From Verrucomicrobiota bacterium (GTDB lineage: Bacteria > Verrucomicrobiota > Kiritimatiellia > Kiritimatiellales > Tichowtungiaceae), in the NCBI GenBank assembly GCA_030619095.1, contig JAUXCB010000111.1:1-5736 (forward strand): a stretch of DNA of 5,736 bases, in the 5' to 3' direction. Positions 1 to 5,340 of the stretch are shown piece after piece (the first letter of the stretch is position 1; the number at the start of each line of letters is the position of its first letter). The position numbers and the translations under genes are program-made. Below the pieces are notes generated by a model. The model saw only the letters and a program-made list of their open reading frames with translations. It was not told the origin of the DNA and did not search any database.

Positions 1-10
1 GACTTTCCAT

Positions 11-529
11 CTAAAGCAGATACCCGTCTAGCTCCCCTGAGAGCACCTGAGTTTTACCTTCGCCATTTTTTCTTTTGCGTTGAACGCCATGCTTGGCTGC
101 AATTTCATCTAGCTTGCGCTCGATCTCTGGCTGTCTTTCAAACGCCTTTTCTGCGGCTTCAAGCAGACGTTTTTTTTCTTTGATGGCTTCCGCACTGCGA
201 ACAGGTTTGGATTTGTCTTTGACTGGTTTCAGCTCGCATAGCTGAGGGCGGATTTTTTCGAGCTTTTTTGCCCACTTGATCTTTGGGTCTTCTTTGTTTG
301 CCGTTGTAACAGAGGGTGCCGGAGCTTTGGCTTTGTCTTCCTCCGACTTCAGCCATTCCTCAAAAGTCAGGACATCCATTTCCGGCATACCCGCCTCGCG
401 CTGAACTCGGTTAAAGTTTTCCTGTGATTTTACAGTGGCATTATATGCCGTTAATTGCTTCGGCGTCTGCGCCTGAGATGAAATGAATGCGCATGATAAT
501 ATGATCGAACCAACCAGCGTTTTCTTCAT
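11..529 (-). CDS. Small exported lysine-rich protein of unknown function
   Basis: I do not recognise a family for this 172-residue protein. The frame stays open upstream to position 646, but I chose the ATG at 529 because a strong AAGGAG Shine-Dalgarno site lies 5 nt before it and because a signal peptide starts there: MKKT, a hydrophobic stretch (residues 5-18), then SQA|QT as a likely signal peptidase I site after residue 20. Cys13 after ILS loosely resembles a lipobox but sits early, so a lipoprotein is the less likely reading. The mature part is very rich in Lys and Glu and probably mostly helical, with a Pro/Ala/Lys linker (about 66-85), a charged helical stretch (about 111-147) and a basic RKRK patch (151-154). 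Cys98 is the only mature cysteine. It therefore probably acts in the periplasm or at the envelope. It looks less GC-rich than the yihY and helicase genes, and it starts close to an attC-like element, as a gene cassette would. Confidence 0.7.
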   Translation of the reverse strand: MKKTLVGSIILSCAFISSQAQTPKQLTAYNATVKSQENFNRVQREAGMPEMDVLTFEEWLKSEEDKAKAPAPSVTTANKEDPKIKWAKKLEKIRPQLCELKPVKDKSKPVRSAEAIKEKKRLLEAAEKAFERQPEIERKLDEIAAKHGVQRKRKNGEGKTQVLSGELDGYLL

Positions 530-534
530 CAGCT

Positions 535-540
535 CTCCTT
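535..540 (-). promoter_or_regulatory. Ribosome binding site fixing the start at 529
   Basis: On the minus strand this reads AAGGAG, followed by 5 nt and then ATG. The longer in-frame start at 646 would run through the inverted-repeat element and would place the signal peptide inside the protein, so this site decides in favour of the ATG at 529. Confidence 0.75.
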
Positions 541-556
541 GTTTTTTATTTTCATT

Positions 557-704
557 CGCTAACGGCGGCGGATGAGCCGCTAGCGAGGTTGAACTGTAGC
601 AGGCTTGCTTGCGGAGGTCTAGCTCACGAAGTCGGCTCCATTGCATGGTTAGGTGGAGCGCGAAGCGAGGAACCTACCTGCAATGGCGAAGCAGCCGCCG
701 TTAG
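557..704 (-). repeat. attC-like fold-back element (possible integron recombination site)
   Basis: The outer arms CTAACGGCGGC (559-569) and GCCGCCGTTAG (694-704) are a perfect 11-bp inverted repeat. Inside, ATGAGCCG (572-579) pairs with CGGCTCCAT (633-641) with one extra base in the second arm, as in the L boxes of attC sites. A GTTAGGT at 648-654 (ACCTAAC on the minus strand) fits the RYYYAAC R-box consensus. Read on the minus strand, a 98-bp attC-like unit runs from ACCTAAC (654-648) through the L-like arms to GTTAGCG (563-557), which ends 27 bp before the ATG of the exported-protein gene. That is the layout expected at a cassette start. GTTAGCG fits GTTRRRY only in its first five bases, so the site could be degenerate, or the element could be a different structured repeat. 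No integrase gene lies in the window. Confidence 0.45.
638..686. repeat. Near-perfect long hairpin inside the attC-like element
   Basis: CCATTGCA (638-645) pairs exactly with TGCAATGG (679-686). Further in, GGTTAGGT (647-654) pairs with ACCTACC (672-678) with one bulged T, and the tip is CGC-GAA-GCG (659-667). The arms overlap the L-like arm at 633-641, so this hairpin and the L-box pairing exclude each other. It may be the variable terminal structure of a large attC, or a separate small palindromic element. Confidence 0.6.
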
Positions 705-770
705 GATGAGATCGCATTCAGCGACTGAGCACAGATCTTTTTTCGAGTTTTCTTTTCCTAACCCAGACCG

Positions 771-776
771 TATACT
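771..776 (+). promoter_or_regulatory. Candidate -10 box for yihY
   Basis: TATACT matches TATAAT at five of six positions and lies 30 bp before the TTG start, which would give a 5' leader of roughly 20-25 nt. No convincing -35 box is seen at 16-18 bp spacing; the upstream DNA is a T-rich tract (738-756). The call therefore rests on the -10 match and position only. Confidence 0.35.
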
Positions 777-806
777 TGATTCATTAAACAGGGAGTCTTC
801 ACAATT

Positions 807-2081
807 TTGATTAAAAAAATTCAGAATTTTCTACAACAGGATCTCTGGGATCTTGAACCCTCGGCGCTCACCAAAACTCGTGCTTCAGGGCTCAAATTCC
901 TGCGCATCTGCATACTTGTCGTCAAAGGCTTCAAAGAAGACAAATGCCCGTTGCACGCCGCCGCGCTAACCTTTATTTCTGTCATGGCACTCGTCCCCTT
1001 CCTCGTCATCCTCTTCGCCATCGCCAAAGGGTTCGGAATCGACAAAGCGAGCGAACTGCTACTCGAGAAAACGGCTGAAATGCCGGAAGCTCTGCAGCAG
1101 GCTGTCACCAACCTCATCAGCGCTGTCGAGTCGGCTAGTGCAGGTGCCATGGGTGGAGTCGGGGGGATCATTTTTATGTGGGTCGCCATCAAAATGCTCA
1201 GCAATATTGAAGAGACGTTCAATCTGGTCTGGGGGGTAAAAACCCCGCGCTCGCTGATTGACAAGATTCGCAACTACATTGTCATCATGGTCGTGGCTCC
1301 GATTTTGCTTATTGTCTCCAACGCCAGCCAACCGGTCATCATGGGCTTTGCCAGCCATCTTGAATGGATGGGGCCGCTTCTCAAGCTCGGCCTGCAGGCG
1401 GTGCCGGTTCTGACCATGGCCCTCGCCTTCAGCATTTTTTATCTCTTCCTGCCCAACACCAAAGTAAAATTTCCCGCCGCCTTTCTCGGCGCACTCGTTG
1501 CCGCACTGCTCTCGGTTCTCTTCCAGTACGGCATGATCGAACTCGGAGTCGGCGTCACCAAATATAACAAAACGTATGGAACACTGGCCGCGATTCCACT
1601 TTTCCTCTTCTGGGTGCAAATCAGCTGGATGATCCTGCTGATGGGAGCCGAAGTCGCCTTCTCCGTCCAAAATGCCGGAACGTACGCACGCGAGCGGCTC
1701 GCCATCACGCCCAGTGCCCGTGCCCGCCTCTACCTCGCGGGCGCACTCATGAAGCGTGTCACCGATAAATTTGAATCGCCTGAGGCCCCGTTCGATATCG
1801 TCGCCTACGGCACCGACAACCGAATCCCGATTCGGCTGATCAACGATGTCATCAGCACCCTCGCGCAGGCCGGACTCGTCGCCGAATCCGCCGAGCACCC
1901 CGGAGGCTACACCCTGCTGCGCGATCCGCTCAACATTTCCGCCCGGGATATCGCCGATGCCATTCTAGACGAAGGGGCCTCCCCCAGAGCGCTCGGCCTC
2001 GCCCAGGATTTGCCCCTGTTTGAAAAAATCACTGACGAAAGTTTCCAAACTCTGGAAAAACAGATCCTCAAAGAATTCTAA
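807..2081 (+). CDS. yihY: YihY/BrkB-family inner-membrane protein with C-terminal winged-helix-like domain
   Basis: This 424-residue integral membrane protein belongs to the YihY/BrkB family, formerly annotated as ribonuclease BN. The family's function is not firmly settled. About six membrane segments are visible (roughly 50-75, 112-135, 154-174, 196-216, 224-246 and 258-286). Family signatures are AAALTFISVMALVPFL (51-66), NIEETFNLVWGVK (133-145) and the strongly conserved YNKTYGTLAAIPLFLFW (253-269) followed by MGAEVAF. After residue 300 comes a soluble tail of about 120 residues; 325-392 resembles a winged helix of the Rrf2 type (PIRLINDVISTLAQAGLV, then PGGYTLLRDP and an ISARDIADAI helix). 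E. coli YihY is much shorter and lacks this tail. The start is TTG at 807: an in-frame TGA at 777 excludes an upstream ATG, and a GGGAG lies at 791-795 with a rather long 11-nt spacing. It is monocistronic by layout and converges with the regulator downstream. Confidence 0.93.
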   Translation: MIKKIQNFLQQDLWDLEPSALTKTRASGLKFLRICILVVKGFKEDKCPLHAAALTFISVMALVPFLVILFAIAKGFGIDKASELLLEKTAEMPEALQQAVTNLISAVESASAGAMGGVGGIIFMWVAIKMLSNIEETFNLVWGVKTPRSLIDKIRNYIVIMVVAPILLIVSNASQPVIMGFASHLEWMGPLLKLGLQAVPVLTMALAFSIFYLFLPNTKVKFPAAFLGALVAALLSVLFQYGMIELGVGVTKYNKTYGTLAAIPLFLFWVQISWMILLMGAEVAFSVQNAGTYARERLAITPSARARLYLAGALMKRVTDKFESPEAPFDIVAYGTDNRIPIRLINDVISTLAQAGLVAESAEHPGGYTLLRDPLNISARDIADAILDEGASPRALGLAQDLPLFEKITDESFQTLEKQILKEF

Positions 2082-2105
2082 ACCCGCAGGATGAACACCG
2101 CGGGT
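2082..2105. terminator. Possible bidirectional hairpin between convergent genes
   Basis: ACCCGC (2082-2087) pairs with GCGGGT (2100-2105), with a further GG/CC pair past a bulged A and a 7-nt loop. It starts at the base after the yihY stop and lies in the 47-bp gap before the end of the convergent regulator gene. There is no T-run on the plus side and only a short TTTAG on the minus side, so intrinsic termination would be weak. Confidence 0.4.
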
Positions 2106-2128
2106 GTCATACATGTTCAAGCATTGGA

Positions 2129-2677
2129 TCAGGCGCAGACAAGTCTCAGAAGTGTGCACCCCGGCTCATTTTCCGATGAGCCAATAAAATAGAGACCCTC
2201 CGCCCGTTTCACAACGCCCCGCCGTTCCAGTTTATCCAAATGCCGTGACAGAGCCGTCGAAGACATGCCCGTTGTCGCCAACAGCTTGATAAACGACAGG
2301 GGCGTTCCGTTTAAAGCCCGCACTATTTCAATGCGGCGCTCATGTGTAAACGCTGTTGCCTGACGAATCACGGCATCAAAGGACACCGACCGTTCAAAAC
2401 ATATTCGCAACGCGTCCAGCACTTCGGGCGCAAAGCGAATCGCGCTGTTTGCCTCCGCCCTGTAAATCACCCGCATATCCTCTCTGCGGAATATGATCAG
2501 ACCGCAGCGGCTCAATGTCTTCAACTGAGTGCTTGCACATGGCTGGGAAACCCCGATGAGAAATCGAGCTTCGTTCACGGACAACTCTCTGTGCTCAAAC
2601 AGCTCCCATAGCAATCGAAGGCGCGTCTCACACGCAACAACTCGGCACGTTATCCAAAGACCAGGTGGTATTTCCAT
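2129..2677 (-). CDS. Tandem winged-helix (ArsR-like) transcriptional regulator
   Basis: This 182-residue protein looks like two ArsR-type winged helices in one chain. The first spans about residues 14-75: an ETRLRLLWELFEHRELSV helix pair, then GVSQPCASTQLKTLSRCGLI as the recognition helix and RREDMRVIYRAE as the wing. The second spans about 108-166: THERRIEIVRALN, then TGMSSTALSRHLDKLERRGVV and the strand GLYFIG. ArsR proteins are usually single-domain dimers of about 100 residues, so this fusion may act as an intramolecular pseudo-dimer. The ELCVC metal-binding motif is absent (ELSVN instead), so a metal-sensor role is not supported; the scattered cysteines (11, 16, 47, 58, 93, 174, 181) leave redox sensing open. 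I chose the ATG at 2677 over the one at 2728 because GGAGAG lies just upstream and because the longer form would translate through the palindromic operator. It is divergent from the helicase gene. Confidence 0.82.
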   Translation of the reverse strand: MEIPPGLWITCRVVACETRLRLLWELFEHRELSVNEARFLIGVSQPCASTQLKTLSRCGLIIFRREDMRVIYRAEANSAIRFAPEVLDALRICFERSVSFDAVIRQATAFTHERRIEIVRALNGTPLSFIKLLATTGMSSTALSRHLDKLERRGVVKRAEGLYFIGSSENEPGCTLLRLVCA

Positions 2678-2682
2678 GCGTA

Positions 2683-2688
2683 CTCTCC
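2683..2688 (-). promoter_or_regulatory. Ribosome binding site fixing the regulator start
   Basis: On the minus strand this reads GGAGAG, 5 nt before the ATG at 2677 (7 nt from the GGAG core). It sits between the start codon and the 24-bp palindrome and supports the shorter 182-residue product. Confidence 0.65.
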
Positions 2689-2690
2689 AT

Positions 2691-2714
2691 TCCCGTACAT
2701 TCGAATGTACGGGA
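2691..2714. promoter_or_regulatory. Perfect 24-bp palindrome, likely operator of the regulator
   Basis: The half-site TCCCGTACATTC (2691-2702) is followed directly by its exact reverse complement (2703-2714), 12 of 12 bases with no spacer. Symmetry stops at both ends (T2690 against T2715). It lies 14 bp upstream of the regulator ATG, just outside its Shine-Dalgarno site, and about 84 bp before the helicase start. Length and position fit a dimeric or pseudo-dimeric winged-helix repressor binding its own promoter region. In the regulator transcript it could also form a strong hairpin next to the ribosome binding site. Confidence 0.7.
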
Positions 2715-2733
2715 TCATGTGACTCCATTCAGC

Positions 2734-2761
2734 TTAAAAAATGCGAAAGGTTGTTTATTAT
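2734..2761 (+). promoter_or_regulatory. Candidate sigma70-type promoter for the helicase
   Basis: TATTAT (2756-2761) matches TATAAT at five of six positions. TTAAAA (2734-2739) matches TTGACA at four of six, with a 16-bp spacer. The predicted transcript would begin about 30 nt before the helicase ATG. The palindromic operator lies about 20 bp upstream of the -35 box, so a bound regulator could activate or hinder this promoter. The assignment is weak because the region is AT-rich. Confidence 0.35.
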
Positions 2762-2797
2762 TTCCCCTGCTCAAAGACCGTGGTTTAATCGGCGGCT

Positions 2798-4729
2798 ATG
2801 GATTTCAGAAAAGAACTCAACGAAGAGCAGTATGCCGCGGTAACCGCGCAGAACGGTCCATCGCTGGTGATCGCCGCTGCAGGAACCGGAAAAACGCGCA
2901 CGCTGGTCTACCGCCTCGCCTGGCTGGTGGAAGAATGCGGGCTTGATCCAAGCCACATGTTGCTGCTCACCTTCACCAACAAAGCCGCGCGCGAAATGCT
3001 CGACCGCGCCGAAATACTGGTCAACCAACCGTTCACGAGCGGGTACAGCGGAACCTTTCATCACTTCGCCAACCGCCTGCTGCGCGCCCACGCCGACCGC
3101 ATCGGCTTCGGACGCGACTTCACCATCCTCGACTCCGACGACTCAAAAAAGATGCTCCGCGCCTGCGCCGACGATCTGAAAATGGATAAAAAACATTTTC
3201 CGAAGCCGCAAGTGCTCCAGAGCATCTTCGGGGTGATCGGCGGGCAGATGGGCGATCTGGCCGACGGACTGGCCGAGCGCTTTGAAAATACGGAAGTAGA
3301 CTTCGAGGATGTCATCACAGTGCACGATCTCTACCAGAAACGGAAGAAAGAGCAGAATGCGATGGACTTCGACGATCTGCTCTTCTACGCCCTGCAACTG
3401 CTCGAAAAAAACGAACGGATTCTCAAATTCTACCAGCAGGAGTTCCAGTACATCCTCGTCGATGAATATCAGGACACCAACGCCATTCAGGCGCGGACGG
3501 TTGAACTGCTGGCGAAGGTCCACCAAAATATTATGGTAGTCGGCGACGACTTCCAGAGCATCTACTCGTGGCGCGGTGCCGATTACCGCAACTTTCTCGA
3601 TTTTGAACGCCACTACCCCGGCACGCGCGAATTCAAACTCCAGATCAACTATCGAAGTACCCCCGAAATTCTTGAAGTCGCCAATGCGGCGATCGCCGGC
3701 AACCCCGAGCAGTTCCAGAAAACCCTGCATGCCGTTCGCGACGAAGGCGCGTCCCCGGTTCTGACCTCACCGCGCGACGGCGGCGCGCAAGCGCGAACCA
3801 TCATCGAAAAGGTGCAGGAACTTCAGCGCAAAGGAATCTCAACCGCCGATATGTGCGTGCTCTACCGCGCCCATTTCCACGCCATGGAACTGCAGATGGA
3901 GCTGGCGCGTGCCTCCATGCCCTACATCGTCACCTCCGGCGTCCGCTTTTTTGGACAGGCCCACATCAAAGATGTCTGCACCGTTCTGCGCATCCTCGTG
4001 AACCCCGGCGACGAGCTGGCCTTCACCCGCCTGCTGGAACTTTTTCCGAAGGTCGGAAAAAAAACCTCGATCAAAATTTTTCGCGCCCTCGGCGGACGGG
4101 TGAATCTCCAGCGCAAAGAGGTCTGCATGCAAGTCGAGGCGGCTCTGCCCGCCGCCGCGCGCGAGGAGTGGAACAAAGTGAAACCGGTCTTCCTCGCCTA
4201 TAAAGAGGAAAATCTCGACAGTGACCCCGGCGAAATCGTCTACCGCTTCAACAAAGCCTTCTACAACGAATTCATGGTCGAAAATTTCGACAACTCCAAA
4301 TACCGCGCCGAGGATATCGACGGGTTGATTGATTTCACCACGAAATTTGAGTCCACCGAGGCGTTCCTGAGCGAGATCGCCCTGCTCACCAACCTCGATG
4401 CGGAGACCGGCGCTCCCGCCGAAACGGTTCCGTCCGATTCACTGCGCCTGAGCACCATCCATCAAGCCAAAGGGCTGGAATTCAAAGTCGTCTTTGTTCT
4501 CTTCCTCTGTGAAAGCATGTTCCCCGGCCAGAAAGCGATCGAGGAAAGCGGCGACTCCGAAGAGCGGCGGCTCTTCTACGTCGCCGTCACCCGCGCCGAA
4601 GACCACCTTTTCCTTTGTTCACCTGAAGTGCGCCGTCAGCGCGACGGAGGCATTATTTTTCTGGAACCGTCCCGCTTTCTTAAAGAAATCCCGCCGCATC
4701 TCTTGCAAAAAGAACAGGGATTTTTCTAA
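2798..4729 (+). CDS. UvrD/PcrA/Rep-like superfamily 1A DNA helicase
   Basis: This is a 643-residue ATP-dependent helicase of the UvrD family, which moves 3' to 5' on single-stranded DNA and unwinds duplexes in repair, replication restart or displacement of bound proteins. All helicase motifs are present in order: Q motif LNEEQ (7-11), Walker A AAAGTGKTR (26-34), motif Ia LLTFTNKAA (56-64), Ib GTFHHFANRLL (85-95), MDFDDLL (189-195), Walker B VDEYQD (221-226), motif III VVGDDFQSIYSWRGA (247-261), motif IV NYRS (284-287), motif V STIHQAKGLEFKVVF (552-566) and motif VI EERRLFYVAVTRAE (588-601). Catalytic residues are intact, so it should be active. It is shorter than E. coli UvrD (720 residues) and nearer Rep (673): it ends about 40 residues after motif VI and lacks the C-terminal extension that in UvrD/PcrA contacts RNA polymerase. 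The ATG at 2798 directly precedes the Q motif; its Shine-Dalgarno site is poor (GGCGG). It is divergent from the regulator. Confidence 0.95.
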   Translation: MDFRKELNEEQYAAVTAQNGPSLVIAAAGTGKTRTLVYRLAWLVEECGLDPSHMLLLTFTNKAAREMLDRAEILVNQPFTSGYSGTFHHFANRLLRAHADRIGFGRDFTILDSDDSKKMLRACADDLKMDKKHFPKPQVLQSIFGVIGGQMGDLADGLAERFENTEVDFEDVITVHDLYQKRKKEQNAMDFDDLLFYALQLLEKNERILKFYQQEFQYILVDEYQDTNAIQARTVELLAKVHQNIMVVGDDFQSIYSWRGADYRNFLDFERHYPGTREFKLQINYRSTPEILEVANAAIAGNPEQFQKTLHAVRDEGASPVLTSPRDGGAQARTIIEKVQELQRKGISTADMCVLYRAHFHAMELQMELARASMPYIVTSGVRFFGQAHIKDVCTVLRILVNPGDELAFTRLLELFPKVGKKTSIKIFRALGGRVNLQRKEVCMQVEAALPAAAREEWNKVKPVFLAYKEENLDSDPGEIVYRFNKAFYNEFMVENFDNSKYRAEDIDGLIDFTTKFESTEAFLSEIALLTNLDAETGAPAETVPSDSLRLSTIHQAKGLEFKVVFVLFLCESMFPGQKAIEESGDSEERRLFYVAVTRAEDHLFLCSPEVRRQRDGGIIFLEPSRFLKEIPPHLLQKEQGFF

Positions 4730-4774
4730 CGGGTTAACGATTATACCCAGCAGAAAGGCAACGAAGAAATATCT

Positions 4775-4780
4775 AGGAGA
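4775..4780 (+). promoter_or_regulatory. Ribosome binding site of the antitoxin gene
   Basis: AGGAGA with 5 nt to the ATG at 4786 is a near-consensus site. It lies in the 56-bp gap after the helicase, where I see no clear terminator and no clear promoter. Confidence 0.65.
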
Positions 4781-4785
4781 ACCCC

Positions 4786-5064
4786 ATGACTGAAAAACAA
4801 AAAACCATTATTCTCGATGACTATGAAAACGAAATTCTTGAGGCGTACGAAAGCGGGAAGTTGAAACCGGTAGAGCCGCAGGATGACTATCAGGCAATGG
4901 CCCGAAACACGATGAGGAAAAATCGCAAGATCAACATACGCATTTCAGAAAACGATCTCTCCGCTTTGCGCAGAAGAGCTGCGCGGGAAGGCATTCCGTA
5001 TCAAACCTTAGTGGGAAGCGTTTTGCACAAATTTGCCAGCGGCCTTTTAGCGGATGTGGCATAA
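4786..5064 (+). CDS. CopG-family ribbon-helix-helix antitoxin, apparently without a toxin
   Basis: This 92-residue protein matches the pattern of CopG-type antitoxins of type II toxin-antitoxin systems. The acidic N-terminal segment DDYENEILEAYESGKLKPVE (11-30) is typical of the family and usually precedes the DNA-binding fold. The ribbon-helix-helix follows: strand KINIRIS (48-54), helix A ENDLSALRRRAAREG (55-69), then IPYQTLVGSVLHKFASG (70-86) as helix B, whose IPYQTL...LHK pattern is highly characteristic. As a dimer it should bind an operator near its own promoter and neutralise a cognate toxin. In known loci the toxin is adjacent, but here the upstream neighbour is the helicase (56 bp away) and the 276 bp downstream hold no intact toxin gene. 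It may therefore be orphaned, act on a distant toxin, or serve as a plain regulator. Confidence 0.85.
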   Translation: MTEKQKTIILDDYENEILEAYESGKLKPVEPQDDYQAMARNTMRKNRKINIRISENDLSALRRRAAREGIPYQTLVGSVLHKFASGLLADVA

Positions 5065-5114
5065 CCTGTTCCATAACAAAAAAAGGGTTGTCATTCTGTT
5101 TTCTCCATATTTGA

Positions 5115-5261
5115 TCGACGGCGAATAAGAGGTTTGACAGCCATCAATATGAGTTTACGTTTATCGGCATCTGTAAAGATCGGGATGAAATGAAAAATGT
5201 CGAAGAGTACGTTCGTGAGATCAGGAAAAGTCGGGTAAAGAACTTAGAACCATGTAGCTGA
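5115..5261 (+). pseudogene. Possible decayed 3' end of a gene, 48 codons without a start
   Basis: A frame is open from 5115 (after an in-frame TGA at 5112) to a TGA at 5259-5261. It would encode FDSHQYEFTFIGICKDRDEM, then a charged, probably helical tail DEMKNVEEYVREIRKSRVKN. There is no usable start: the only ATG (5190) lacks a ribosome binding site and leaves 23 residues. The composition looks protein-like, and the stop codon abuts a terminator-like hairpin, which is why I note it. It could be the remnant of a gene that once followed the antitoxin. I do not recognise the family, and chance remains a real alternative. Confidence 0.22.
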
Positions 5262-5291
5262 CGTTTGCCTGTATTCAGGAAACGTTCTTTT
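5261..5291 (+). terminator. Rho-independent terminator-like hairpin before comM
   Basis: ACGTTT (5261-5266) pairs with AAACGT (5280-5285), and CCTG (5268-5271) with CAGG (5276-5279), around a TATT loop with one bulged G. TTCTTTT follows at 5285-5291. That makes ten base pairs, a tetraloop and a T-rich tail. It would end transcription from the antitoxin side and isolate the comM gene that starts 50 bp further on. Confidence 0.6.
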
Positions 5292-5340
5292 GGCAACGCA
5301 CAAGGTGAAAAAGAACCCAACGAAGTGTGAGGATTAATTT

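Larger units (their letters stand above)
5065..5340 (+). other. Intergenic stretch between antitoxin and comM
   Basis: These 276 bp are more AT-rich by eye than the flanking helicase and comM genes. They hold a direct repeat CATAAC (5062-5067 and 5075-5080) at the antitoxin end, the startless frame at 5115-5261 and the terminator-like hairpin at 5261-5291. A TTGGCA resembling a -35 box lies at 5290-5295, but no matching -10 box follows. No intact toxin gene is present on either strand. Confidence 0.5.

Noticed and set aside
530..646. N-terminal extension of the exported protein to the ATG at 646
   Set aside because: It would be translated through the repeat element, bury the signal peptide, and ignore the strong ribosome binding site at 535-540.
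710..743. Terminator-like hairpin with a T-run (GATC...GATC followed by six T)
   Set aside because: The stem is broken by large internal loops, and no plus-strand gene lies upstream for it to terminate.
589..810. Plus-strand 73-codon frame across the inverted-repeat region
   Set aside because: It runs through the structured repeat, has no ribosome binding site, and overlaps the yihY start. The DNA symmetry explains the sequence better than coding.
1059..1898. Minus-strand 279-codon frame opposite yihY
   Set aside because: It is antisense to strongly conserved YihY motifs, and its own translation shows no fold or family pattern.
2678..2728. N-terminal extension of the regulator to the ATG at 2728
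   Set aside because: The extension would encode the operator palindrome, and the good ribosome binding site at 2683-2688 serves the ATG at 2677.
3143..3730. Minus-strand 195-codon frame opposite the helicase
   Set aside because: It mirrors the helicase motifs II-IV; the low frequency of antisense stops reflects the GC-rich codon use of the real gene.
5290..5318. Promoter for comM from TTGGCA at 5290-5295
   Set aside because: The -35 match is good, but no acceptable -10 hexamer occurs at 15-19 bp spacing.
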